In this document: positions 36,734 through 48,427 of the stretch, piece after piece
How the letters are laid out: every line of letters begins with the position of its first letter
How positions within the stretch are numbered: the first letter of the stretch is position 1
From: Todiramphus chloris collaris
Taxonomy: Eukaryota; Chordata; Aves; Coraciiformes; Alcedinidae
Direction of reading: 5' to 3'
Length of the DNA stretch: 64,000 nucleotides
NCBI GenBank assembly: GCA_025345505.1
Contig: JANVCC010000018.1
Coordinates: 54,393,656-54,457,655 of the forward strand
The notes under the pieces: model-generated
What the model was told of the DNA's origin: nothing
Database searches by the model: none
Seen by the model: the letters and a program-made list of their open reading frames with translations, nothing else
Program-made: the position numbers and the translations under genes

Positions 36734-39700
36734 TAGTTTTGATCAAGATGTCATACTCAAGACACTGTAATCTCTGTGGTTCATTCAAGCCAACAGTTAA
36801 GAGCTTGACTTTTTAGTTTAACTGTTCCCAAAAGTTTGCTTTAGAGCTCTCTGAAGAGCATGGAGAAAGTTATTTGTTCTGGTGCATTTTTTGCTAATGT
36901 TTGGACAGTAAGTTTGAGCACAAATAATGTTCATCCAGCTACTGGGATGAAAAACATTGCAGGTGAATGAAGGACAAAAAGTCTTGTAAAAGATGTGATA
37001 ACCTTTAGTTTAATCAGGTTAGGAATAGCTGGAAGCATCTGTATGAATCACTGTTTCACATTAGTTTCCCAAATTTTTACACGACAACAAATCAGATATT
37101 AATGTATAAGAACATTTAAGAGGAAAACAATGATGCCCTTCCTAGTGCACCATAGCTTGAAAAACTATAAATCCTTGGGTTTCACAGAAAAGATTTTTAT
37201 AATACATACAGTGAAAGAATTTGTAGTTTAGGATAAAGAAAGACTAAACCTATCATATGAAAAAAAAGAAGTTGGATTATTTAATATAATAAAACAAAGG
37301 CTAAGAAAGGACATTGCCTCCTCCTCGTGAAATATGAACAGCTCAATAGGAGAGAGGGAAAAACAATGCTGGCACAGGAATAAATAAGAGAAAACTGACC
37401 ATTAATAAATTAAAGCTGAAAATTCAAAGTCTGTTACTGGCTTTCTCTGTAAAAGCTCAATGAAATGAACAAGCAGGGGTAAAGAATGTAACTGTCTTTG
37501 AGAAGAAAAAAAAAAAAAAAGGAAGATATATTTTATTTAAATTTAAGTTTTACAATTTTGTGCTCAGGAAGATTGAGTCAAGATACTGAGTATTGTGAAA
37601 AAAAATGAGGGATTTCAACGGGGAAAGTACATTTTGATGCCCTTTGCATTTGAAACTAAATTACTATGTACAAAAGTCATTGTTTCATGTTCAAGTGTTT
37701 CATAGACACAGTAGATAATTGCATTTAATTTCACACTAGATAGATTGCTTCATATGGTTTGTTACTGCAAAAATTTCCTGCCTAAAATAGTCATAAAAAC
37801 TCCACTCTAAATTGGGCTTACTGAGGCTGAGCAATTTTAACCAGGAAAGCAGAGAGCTTGAGTCTGGGTCTTTCATCAAAGTTCTTGTATTTGCCTGGAG
37901 TTACATAAACATATGTGACTCATCATTTAAGAATTAAAAACAAAGAAAGGTGGAGAAATTATTTCAGCTATCACAACCTAATGAAATTACTGTGAAATAG
38001 TAATTGTGACATTATCAATTTTGGATTTGAAGTAACCAGACACCTTCCAATAATTTCAGTGGAAACCTTACAGTCAGAAATCAAACGTATGCTAGCAAGA
38101 TGCTTTAAAAGCAAGCAATTAAGAGAAGAATATAATTTATTTATATCCATTCCCTACTCCTGTCTCTCACAACTAGGAGACAGGAAAATGTATGTTTGTT
38201 TCCCTGTGTTGCAGCACAATTTTTTTCTTTAAAAAAAACCCCAAGAGTGTGGCTGGAGCTTTGCATGGATTAGAACAGAGGACTCAGTATCAGATTTCCA
38301 TTTTGTACCACTTTGCCTCATGTTTAATTACACCCACTACTTCTTTTAGCTCTCTTCAGGATAGAAAAAGTATTGTGGAGTCTTAATAAAGGAAATTCAG
38401 GAATTACACTGCCCTTTGTCCCCGACAAATGTGGTTTTCCCACAGGGAATACTCAGGATTTTCTGAGGATAACATGAAAATCTTCAAGGAGTGGGATGTG
38501 ATGCACATACACCCAGGAGCATTGTCCCAGAACTGCATTGTTCTTTCCCCACACTCTCTTTATACCACTTCTCTCTTTTGAGAGTGCACAATGTCCTCAG
38601 ACATGCCATTTAAATTTCACTGAGGTATCCCTTAGAAAGGGGCACAACTTATATTTTAGAGATTGCTATAAAGGTTGGTTAACAAATATCTTCATCTGTT
38701 CTCAATACTGTATGAAAATCATTTACATACTGGTCCTAGAGTGGCACATTGTCTGAGTTATTCATATCAACTAGGCATGTCTTAAACTCCATGAGTTTTC
38801 ATAGTTTCTGTTGTATACTACTGGTCTTATGAAAAACAGCATAATTAAGGCCTTGTGCTTCTTAATGTATGTGAAAAGATTAACTCAATAAGATTCTGAA
38901 CATAAAGCAAAAAAACTGAGGCAGATAAAAGGAAAATGTATTCTCTTCATCTGAATACAAGGCAAAAATCATTAAAAGCACGTGGTTTTAATATTACAAA
39001 ACAATGAACACACTCTCAGGTGAAGGGTTTTAATTAGGACAGACAATTCCCATGTCCTTTGTATTTATGTCATGACTTCTCTTTATTGTCTAACATCTGA
39101 ACTGAGTATGTATGCAGGGTAGTGAGACTAATAGTTAAATCCTTTTCATTTTCTTGTTTTGGGGTTTTTTTGAAGTTTACCACATGAATAGTTGAAAATT
39201 GGCAGTGCCAGTTAGAAAAAACAGAACCAAGAGACATCATAAGGGGAGGGAACTGCTACAGATTCTCCACAGTTTCTGTTGTCTTCTTGAGAAAGACATG
39301 GGAAGCAGCTTGTAAAAAGAGGCAGTAAGCCTCATCCTAACTACCCAGCTTTTGCTCTGGTTGCCTGCTCCATAACACTGATGCTCCAGGATATTACATG
39401 TGCTTAGCTGAGATTCCTGAAAATCTTTTTGGAATTTCAGGCTTACAGAACACAGTATATTTTATGCTTTGCCATCCCTCTTCCTTCACCTTTGAGGAGT
39501 AAAAATATTCCACTTAGGAAAGTATATTCACCCTTGTCTTCTTTCTAGGAACTACTTAAAAGAGAAAAAAAATCTCAAGTAGCCAGTGAACAAAAGCATT
39601 TTTGTACTTGCTCTTTGAGAAGTTTACCAGTCTGATCTTTTCAAAGAAGCATTCCTTTAGGAAATAGAAAGAAAATTTCTTTAAAATTCTCTTAGAGCAC

Positions 39701-40178
39701 AGATATTTGTCACCTTCCTAAATATTGTTAAAAGATTTTCAAAAACTGTTTAAAACCATACATTTCTTTTTTTCATAAGCATCAAAAGTATGATCTGCTA
39801 ACATATTCCATGAAGCCAATAAATACCAGCTGATCATCCTTGAACCCTTTTAGGAAGTTTAAAACAGCTGTGTTGCAAAATGAAGTGAGAAAAGCAGCAG
39901 GAATAGCATTGGCAAGCCTGGATTTGTTCATAATGAAACAAAGTAAAGGTTGTCATTTGTGTCAGTGCTGGTAACCTGCGAGCTGTAACTCCAGCTGTTC
40001 ACATCTGTGTTTGAATAGAATGCAAGAAATGAACAAATGCAGACAAATGAATTCAACTGCAAGTGGGACACAAAAAAGTGATGGCTTTATCAAAGTCATC
40101 TGTAAATTAAGGGTTCAAATACCTTGCAGACTTAAAATATGTCAATTAGATCCTCCCAAACCATTTGCACATTCAGAA

Positions 40179-40232
40179 AACTGGAAGGAAATTAGTACCT
40201 GATAGAACTGGAAGGAAATTAATCCCTGATAG
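40179..40232. repeat. 27-bp tandem duplication
   Basis: The unit at 40179-40205 is repeated at 40206-40232. Both copies begin AACTGGAAGGAAATTA and end CCTGATAG, differing at only two or three internal positions. A partial third start (AAATTAAAG) follows. The duplication is recent enough to remain nearly identical. Confidence 0.9.
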
Positions 40233-42314
40233 AAATTAAAGTGCGCTTTTTTAATTAGCCTAATATGAAAGACAAAAGCTATTAATGGCACTTCAAGACA
40301 TTGTACAAAAAGAAGTATGTCACCTTAAGTGTTGTGTTTTGAATCAATGTTACTTTTGGGATGTGATTCAATGAGCAACTTGCAACCACCCAGTATTCTA
40401 TTGTGTTTGCCTTTATAGGCAGCCAATGTTATCTTCAGTGTCCTCATTCCATTGTTAGGTATATTCAGTAGCCAACCTTACTTAATAGTTTATTTCTTTT
40501 GACAGTGACAATTGATAATTGTTTCTCATTTAACAACAGCTTACAGATTAAGTAGAATGTTGTACTGCTTGCTTGAATATTAGTTGCGGTTTTGGCACCT
40601 TCTTTTTCCCTGGATTGGTTTCTGTCGGCATACATGGATAGCATTATTTCCAGAAAGTAATACAGAGAGAATGTCTTTTACTTTGTAAATCTCAGTTTCA
40701 GATCTAAATTCTGCAATAGCTCTTTGAGAGAAGAAGAGGACATAACCTTATTTGATGTTCTGAGGAATAAAAGCCTATCAGATTCTTACAACTGTGGAAA
40801 GAAATAGACAACTGTTTGCCATAATTCCAGCTGCTTTCTTTGATCTTATTGAATAAAGTTCAAGAGTCATTTCTCACACAGCTAGTGCGTATAAGAAACT
40901 TAGTTATAAGCATTGGCAAAAATGGCAAATCACCAAATTAAGGGTTTTTTTCAGTCTTCTGTGTCAACCAACTGATTTTCTTAAAGACTAGGAACCACAT
41001 GTGGATTGCGTAGTTTTCCACCAAATAAAATTGTGATTTGCTTATTCATTATTTTATGCCAAACTGAAAGTGGTCTGTCATCTTAAAATGCCAATAGCAT
41101 CTCATTGCTTGTTTCAAGAAAGTACTCAGATAAAAAATGTTATTGGCCAGCACTAAACAGTACTATTTTAATATACATTGTGTCCAGTTTCTCCAGGTCA
41201 TGTATTGCACCATTTATTCTCCCAGTGCAAACGTATTCTTCTGTCTAGGTTGTTTGCATATGAAAGAATTTTAACATTTTTAAAATTCAGTGTTTTCACA
41301 AAACTAATGTTCCAGAAGAAATCAAGTGAAATGATGCCAAGTGTGTATTATCATTCAACCAATCCTGGACAGATTTTCATGGATATATTTCTTGGCACTT
41401 TCTGATCTCCTCCCAAAAACATTCCTGCTCATATTGATGCTCTTGGTGAAATGCCCTTAGAAAATAATGGGAAGCAGGACAATATCATAACCTTGGCACG
41501 GAACTATCTAGTAGAAACATCATCTTAAGAATCAAGAAACTTGTCTTTTCAAAGCTTAAACTCTCTTCACCCTTCTCTGTTCACACTTGCTATTATCAGC
41601 TCTTAGGCAGAATGAGATTTCTGGAGCCAAAAATGTCTTAAATATTGTTTCCTTGTGATTCCTCACACATGTCCTGTAAGGATTAGGGACACGGGTTGCT
41701 TCCCCTTAGACCAGTTCAGGCGGGCACATGGTTAGAAGCCACCAGGAGAAAGGTGGTAGAAAAGTCAGGGCAAAACATGTGAAAGTAAAAGAAGTGATCC
41801 CAGAGATGGAGAAGGGTGAGAAATATTCACCAGAAAACATCAAGTTTAAGAGCCGAGAAAGCCTATGGTTACTAGGAGCCTTTTAAGATCTCAGTGCTTC
41901 TAGATTTGATCACAACAGCATATCTGAGCAGGAGAGTTTCCTCATACTCAGGAACTCTTTATTTGCTCCACAACTGGAGTCATCTAGCCGTAACTTTATG
42001 CTTTGTCTCTGACCGATACGTCTGTTTCTAGTTATAATCCTTCTTTTTACACTCAGGACCACTGCAGCAACATTTCTTCGCAAGCTCTCTCCTCTATTTC
42101 ACAAAGGGAGATGACTTACCAACACAATTCCCACTATGTAAGAATGACTACTGTCACGGATTCAGTTTCTTGACAAAACAAGAGTATTAGAAAAATTTCT
42201 ATTTGAAAGAAGAAATTCACCTTAGCACAATTACTGGCATCTATTTGGAATAAAAGAAAATTCCTAGCTACTTGAAGAAAATATGGGCTGACAATGCTTC
42301 TACTTAATGAACTG

Positions 42315-42334
42315 TATATATATATATATATATA
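42315..42334. repeat. (TA)10 microsatellite
   Basis: Ten perfect TA dinucleotides followed by CACATA. Likely polymorphic in length between individuals, as is usual for uninterrupted TA arrays of this size. Confidence 0.95.
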
Positions 42335-44825
42335 CACATACCTGATTTTTACTCTTGTCAAGGTGAAGTCTATATGATACCAGACGTCTGTTAATCTGTT
42401 ATTTTAAAATAATTTATTTTTCTTTTTAAATTACAAACTAGTCAGAACCTATAGCAACTTAGTGAATTAAAACACCTATTGAAAACATAAATACATTGAC
42501 ATACACTGGATCCAGATTCTGACACTATATTTCTAGTCTAATCTCTGATCTAGGAAACATAGTGGGATAGGCAGAAGTAGAGATAGGAATTTGCCAATAT
42601 GCATCTTATGCATTTCTGCACAGGTTTCTGTTTCCTGGGAGATGATCTCACATATTCTTAATGTTGTACAGAGATTTTGGCAGCTGTAAAAAACAGTATC
42701 ACCTATCTTATCTTCAGAATGGAATTGGAGCTAAAGAAGTGCTCAGGCCATTGAATCCTTAAATCAGTATCAGTGATAGTAGGAACGAAGAGTAGTAGAA
42801 ATATGCAAGATTACAAAAAAAAAAAATCTCCAAAGTAAAAAATTAAAACATTCCTCTGATTTAGGATATTAATGTCATTGCCAACTGTAGCTCAATTAAA
42901 ATAAAAGCTAATAAAGTACAAATCTTTCTGATCTTTTTCTTTTAAATTTTCTGTTATTCTGCATGGTCAATCATTTCCAATGGATGAACCTGCCTGGACA
43001 CTTAGATGTTTTCTGAAGGTTTCTGATAGCTGCAATATAACCCACCCTAACTCTATATACTTGCCTTCACCAAGATGCCTGATGGAAATATGGTTCATTC
43101 ATTAACCAAAGATAACTCTGAGCAGACAGTTTCCTTCTGAGTTGCTCCTTTTGTGCTCCATTTTATGCAAAATAAAAGCAGCAGTTCAAGTGAATATCTT
43201 GTTGCACTATTTCTGCTCTCATTCCCTATAGCAAAGACATGTCTAAATTTTAAAGAATTACATGTGCAATTAATTTATTCTAATCCCCCTGAGAGTACCA
43301 AATAAATTATTTTCATAGGAAATAAATATTAGGTTCAGTAGGCTCACATTTTTGGCCATTGTTTATGGGAGCATGTCAGTTTTTGTTGCCTCGTGACCTT
43401 TGTGACATCAAAAGACACTCTTTTGTTGTTCAGTCACATTAGTAATTCTAAAACTTACATCTTGATTGCAGGTTTCCATTGTTCATCAGAACTCAGTAGT
43501 ATACATTCCTCAGTAGAAAAAGCCCCACAGTTAAATCTCTTGTGGGAACAAAAATGTGTGTCTTAATTTTAACTGAGACAATGCATAGCCAACTGTTTTT
43601 TAAATTGTAATTATTAGGGCTGAACAAGCAACCATTGAAGACATCTACATTGTTGGTACCCTGGTGAGATCACTTGTAAGGCCAGTGGTTAGTGGTGTAC
43701 AACAATATGCTAAAACGCCCAGAGGAATTAGGACGCTTCCTTAGTGTTGCCTGTAAACTTTTCTTATTGGCTGGCCTTTTCTTGTATATGCCACTCATAA
43801 TTAACTACGGCAAAAGAGGGCCCAGCAAGGAAAAGCAATTTATCTGAAAGCCTCTATTCTTTTCTCAAAATGTATGAAGGCTTATTTTGTACTTCCATCT
43901 GGACAGCATTTCCTTTTTGTTCGCAGAATAATGATATGATTGTCTCAAGTAATAGAAGGGCTTCCAGAGAAGCTCAAAGATGCTACAAATTTGAACTCAT
44001 CTTTGCTGCAGCAGCTTCCAAACTGGTAAGGAGTCACTGCTCTTCCTGCCTACAAGTGAAAAGCCTGTATGACCACAGCATTAATTATTGGGCATTTCAG
44101 CAGCTTTATCCTGTGATGAAAAAAATTCATTAGGAGCTTTGGATCTTTAGGGCAACAAAATCACCAGAAAGTGGTATCATCCATATAATGCCATCTATGC
44201 TATTATCTTGCATTCCTTTGTCTGTAGGAAAGTAACTTCTTCCTTTGACTATTAGAAATAACTTGTTGCTTACAGTTTTCTTGAGGACAATACTTAGTGT
44301 TGGGGAAGTTTCTGGACTTGTCCAGCTTCTGTACCAGGCAGAATGTTTGACTTGGTAGATATTGTCTAAAAGGATTGTGTATTCTACAAGTAAAATATAT
44401 CTAAAGAAGCAAAAGACTGTGTAAGTGACAAGTATGCAAATCAAAAGCTCTTCCACAGAAATTATGAGCCCTGAGAGCAAGGTTAACTAAAAACCCTGCA
44501 GTAGACCAATTTTCCATGTAAGCCTTCAGAAACTGGTTAAACACAGATGCCTTGTACTAGCCTGAGGAGGAATCCACTGTCTGTAAACAAATGTTATGAC
44601 TGAGGCTTGGGCATGTAAGAATCTGTATTTTACCAGTTATATTTTTCTTATTAAATGTTAATGTGAAGTTGCCTTTTAAAAAGGACAATCACTCCCATAG
44701 GCACAAACAAAAAAAAACTACATCACCTCCCTCTTAACTGCACCCTCCCTGGAGTGTCTACATGTTTGGTCTGGATTGATCCATCAGTGTCTTGTCCTCA
44801 GTGCCAAATGTCAAAGACACATCAA

Positions 44826-44885
44826 GCCTGAACAAAAGTCCACTGAAAGCAGTAGAAATCCCTCCAGTAACTTTAGTGATCACTG
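44826..44885. repeat. Degenerate palindromic short-repeat copy
   Basis: CCTGAACAAAAGTCCACTGA followed by AAGCAGTAGAAATCCCTCCA and GTAACTTTAGTGATCACTGC follows the arm/core order of the same family seen at 33.0 and 55.5 kb: a CCTGAT-like arm, a core of the CCATTGAAGTCAATGG type, then CTCCCATTGACTTCAGTGG. It is more decayed than those copies, so assignment is tentative. Confidence 0.35.
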
Positions 44886-45957
44886 CATCCAGCTGTTAAC
44901 TTACAGGTCATTGCCAAGATGAACTGAAGATGAGCCTGCTGCCAGTAATATACTGACTTTCTAAAGGCTTGTACATTTAATAAAAAATAAATAGTATTAA
45001 TCATTCTGTTTCCTAAGAAGTACACAAAGAAACAAAGTTTGGGGTTTTTTTCAGACTGAAAGGAAAACCACTGGAAAATAAAAACTATTGCAAATGAGAA
45101 ATTATTGTTCAAAACATAGAATTTCTGTAATTAGATTAATTCCTTACCTTCCTTTTCCCAGAGTGTGTTTGCTTGCCGAATGTGCAAAATGCATATTCAA
45201 AGCTGTCTTGAAGTTAAACAAACTAAAGTTATTTGTAAATCTTCAAGAAGTTCCACCTCCTGTGTCCTAGAGCCTGACCAAGGTTATTCAAACTGAATTT
45301 TGAATGACTGTTTCTGAGTTAAGACCTCCTTCTGATAATTTTTAGCAGTTCAGAATAATTATTTTGGCAAAAGTTATAAAATACTGAAAACAGCTTTATG
45401 TAGTGGGAAGATGACAAACACTTCTGAACTCTCACAGGACTCACAGTGAGAACTACTTAAGTGTTGACTGTTCCAGAGATGAAAAACCCTCTTCTTAGGT
45501 TTGTGTTTGCAAAATGGCCTGCATTGTCTTGATTTTCTCCTTAATGAATCATTCAAGTGTTTTACAGTGGGTCACTAAAGGTAAAGGGAAACTCTTTAGT
45601 GAATTGTTTGCATGTACAAAATGTTTGTTTTGCTTAAATAAATTCCCACATAAAGAATGCTTGGAGTCACCATTTAGCAAAAGGAAAACAATATTGGATT
45701 TTAAAAACACCAAGACCCACAGCACAGACAAGTGAAAACTCCAGTGATTAGCTGTACACAGAATGCAATGGCTTCCCACTTAGCCTTACAGACATATTAT
45801 TCATCAGCCATAGCATTTAGTGGTGCAGCACTGCGGTAAATGCAGCTATGGATGTAGATGCATATGTTTCTGTACCTCTCTGAATGGAATACATACAGCA
45901 TTATGCCTTATCTCAAGTCACAAGTGGTGCCATATGTGAGTGATATTATGTGATAAA

Positions 45958-46968
45958 TCATGTCCCTCAGGTGTCAATACTGGGACTACTGCTGTTTAAT
46001 ATCTTTGTCAGTGACATGGACAGTGAATCAATTGCACCCTCAGCAAGTTTGCCAACAACACCAAGCTGTCTGGTGTGGTCAACACGCTGGAGGGAAGGAA
46101 TGTAATCCAGAGGTACCTTGACAGGCTGGAAAGGTGGGCCTATGTGAATCTCATGAAGTTCAACAAGGCCAAATGCAAGGTCCTGCACATGGGTCAGGAC
46201 AATCCCTAGCACAAGAGTATTGATTGAGACCAAACCTGAGGAGGACTTGCAGTTGTTGGTTGACAAGAAGCTCAACATGACCCAGCAATGTTCATTTGCA
46301 GCCCAGAAAGCAAACATATCCTGGGATGCAGCAAAAACAAGTGTGACCAGCAAGTCGAGGAAGGTTACTCTCACCCTCTACTCCACTCTTGTATGACACC
46401 ACTTGGAGTACTGTGTCCAGCACTGGGGCCTTCAACACAAAAGAAGAACATGGACCTGTGGGAGCAGATCCAGCAGGCCACAAAGATGATCAGAGGGATG
46501 GAGCACCTCTCCTATGAAGACAGGCTGAGAGAGTTGGGGTTGTTCAGCTTGGAGAACAGAAGGCTCCAGGGAGACTTTATAGCAGCCTTCCAGTACCTAT
46601 AGTAGGCCTACAGGAAAGATGTGGGGGGACTCTTTTCAAGAACATGTAGTGACAGGACAAGAGGTAATGACTTTCAGCTGAAAAAAGAAAGATTTAGACT
46701 AGATGAAAGGAAGAAATTCTTCACTGCGAGGGTGGTGAGACAATGGAACATGTTGCCCAGAAAAGCTGTGGATGCCCCATCATCCCTGGAAGTGTTAAAG
46801 GCCGGGTTGGATAGGACTTTGAGCAGCTTGGTCTAGTGGAAAGTGCCCCTGCTCATGGCAGGGGGGGTTGGAACTAGATGATCTTTAAGGTCCCTTCCAA
46901 CCCAAAGTATCTATGATTCTATGAATTCTATGAATTCTATGAATCATAGATAGTATCTATGATTCTAT
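45958..46968 (+). mobile_element. CR1 LINE, plus strand, 5'-truncated in RT
   Basis: The copy starts within the RT at the VPQGSVLGPLLFNIF-equivalent (CAGGTGTCAATACTGGGACT near 45969). It runs through the LQRDLDRLERWA-like, KFNKAKCKVLHMG-like and DKKLNMTQQC blocks, then the C-terminal domain: DLWEQIQQATKMIRGMEHLS and YEDRLRELGLFSLENRRLQG at 46450-46570, and LDERKKFFTARVVRQWNMLP at 46700-46760. It ends with the standard 3' UTR (GGTTGGAACTAGATGATCTT, GGTCCCTTCCAACC) and the octamer tail. Where active CR1 has FADD, this copy reads FANN (46048-46059), so both catalytic aspartates are lost. Several frame changes separate the blocks. The tail contains an unusual palindrome, listed separately. The copy is inactive. 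Confidence 0.94.
46906..46968 (+). repeat. CR1 tail with 17-bp direct repeat and 25-bp palindrome
   Basis: The CR1 octamer tail is expanded here. AGTATCTATGATTCTAT occurs exactly twice (46906-46922 and 46952-46968). Between the copies lie repeats of ATGAATTCT, then a perfect palindrome: GAATCATAGATA at 46941-46952, a single G, and TATCTATGATTC at 46954-46965. An ordinary CR1 tail is a direct array with no inverted component. A template switch onto the opposite strand during or after reverse transcription would explain the inverted segment. Confidence 0.9.
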
Positions 46969-48055
46969 CAGTAACCCAGCCTAAAAACAGTGCAATACTC
47001 TTTTATGAAAGCCTTCATTGTATACTTCCCAATCTGAGACCATACAAACATTCCACAATGCAAAGTAGTTTTGTGCACACTGTTGTATTGCAGCCATTTT
47101 TGCCAAATTTCACCATGCCTGGGCAAAGTTTTACATAATTTCTTCTGCACTCAGTGGTGATGTCAAGGGAAACCACCTCCTGTGTTTCATTAGTAACCTT
47201 TCTGCCTATGGCAGTTTTTGGAAGACAGATGGGATCTTCAGTCTGAGTTGTACAGGGAACTCTTAACATTGAGTTGGTTTATTCTTCATTGTTAACTTCT
47301 TGCTTTTTATCAGTCTAGCACTATAATATATATTGTGTCAGAATTAAGTCAGGGCTGGCTTCAATAATAAAAGCTACGGAAAAAAAACCCACTTAATTGT
47401 GCACTTCACAAATGGTATGAAAAAAATATTATTAGATATGCTAAATTTTTTGACATTGTTCCTAAATTTAGAATAATTTATTAATTGGATCTTAAATGTA
47501 TTAAAAAGCATCATGAAGAAATAAATAGGGATCTGCTCATCATTGATGCGACCATCACTGTTCATGCTTCTGCATTTCTTCACTTTTCAGCAAGGGTGCT
47601 TGATCTGCACTTGTATGAGGGTCCTAGTCTATGTATTCATTGGTATGAAAGTCACAGAGTACCATGAGCACATCTTGCTGGTCTTAACACTGGAGATATT
47701 TTTTTTATATATATTAGTTGCTGATTGAGTTAAAGTAAGCTGAAACATAAAAATCCTAAAAGCACACATCCCAGTCAAAACACTGAGTCTCTCATAGGTA
47801 TCTTTTAAATTCAGTCAAACCTGTGATCAGCTACTGGTGGCTTCAGATGTCCTCTGTTGTCCTCAGGACTATATGGAACATAAAATGAAGGGTCACCACA
47901 GGAATCCTTTTTCTTCACTTTTGAATCTAACATCAGTTTTAAGAAGTCAACTGCACTTTCATCCTTGATCTTGTAGAGTCATGCCACTTCCCTTAGGAAG
48001 ATGGCTGGACCAGTTCTTTCTTGCCTTTGTAACTATGCACAGTCATAGTTCTAAA
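46969..48055. other. Non-coding stretch between two LINE fragments
   Basis: Unique AT-rich DNA with frames of 84 codons or fewer and nothing recognisable. It separates the young CR1 from the ancient LINE 3' end. Confidence 0.5.
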
Positions 48056-48427
48056 AAGCCAGGGGGGACCATATTGATGCTCTAGTGTGACCTCTTGCAT
48101 AATACAGGTCACAGAATAATTTACCTTGGTACTTTACATCAGATCTAATAAGCTGTGGCAGAACTACAGCATAAATTTTAGACATCTATCTCAATTTAAG
48201 GATGTCAAGTGGCTAAATGATTCAATCTGTCTTTAGGTAACTGGTTCCAAAAGTTAATTTTATTCATCTTTCAAAGGCTGTGCCTTATTTCTATCTTGAA
48301 TTGTTTTAGTTTCTGCTCCTAGCCACAGATCTTCCAACACTCTTATCTGATAAGGAGTCCTTTACTATTGTAGACATATGGTCCTACTCAGTTCAACTCT
48401 CTATACTCTGGCTTTCGAGTATCAATT
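48056..48427 (-). mobile_element. Ancient CR1/L3-like LINE 3' end, antisense
   Basis: The plus strand follows the reverse complement of the 3' part of an old amniote CR1 lineage. It begins near 48064 with a degraded GGGACCATATTGATGCTCTA (the counterpart of the 3'-terminal GATCATCTAGTCTGACCTCC). It continues through TGCATAATACAGGTCACAGA, GCAGAACTACAGCATAAATT, GACATCTATCTCAATTTAAG, GGTAACTGGTTCCAAAAGTT and GCCTTATTTCTATCTTGAAT, ending near the TCTTATCTGATAAGGAGTCC block. That block order matches the family's 3' UTR and ORF2 end as I remember them from turtles and birds. Only about 370 bp remain and divergence is high, implying an insertion well before the avian CR1 copies nearby. Confidence 0.8.

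Larger units (their letters stand above)
36734..45957. other. Long non-coding stretch, mostly unique
   Basis: No frame exceeds 116 codons. The stretch contains a 15-A run (37506-37520), a two-copy 27-bp tandem duplication (40179-40232), a (TA)10 microsatellite (42315-42334) and a degenerate palindromic short-repeat copy (44826-44885). I see no exon or other recognisable transposon. Confidence 0.5.
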
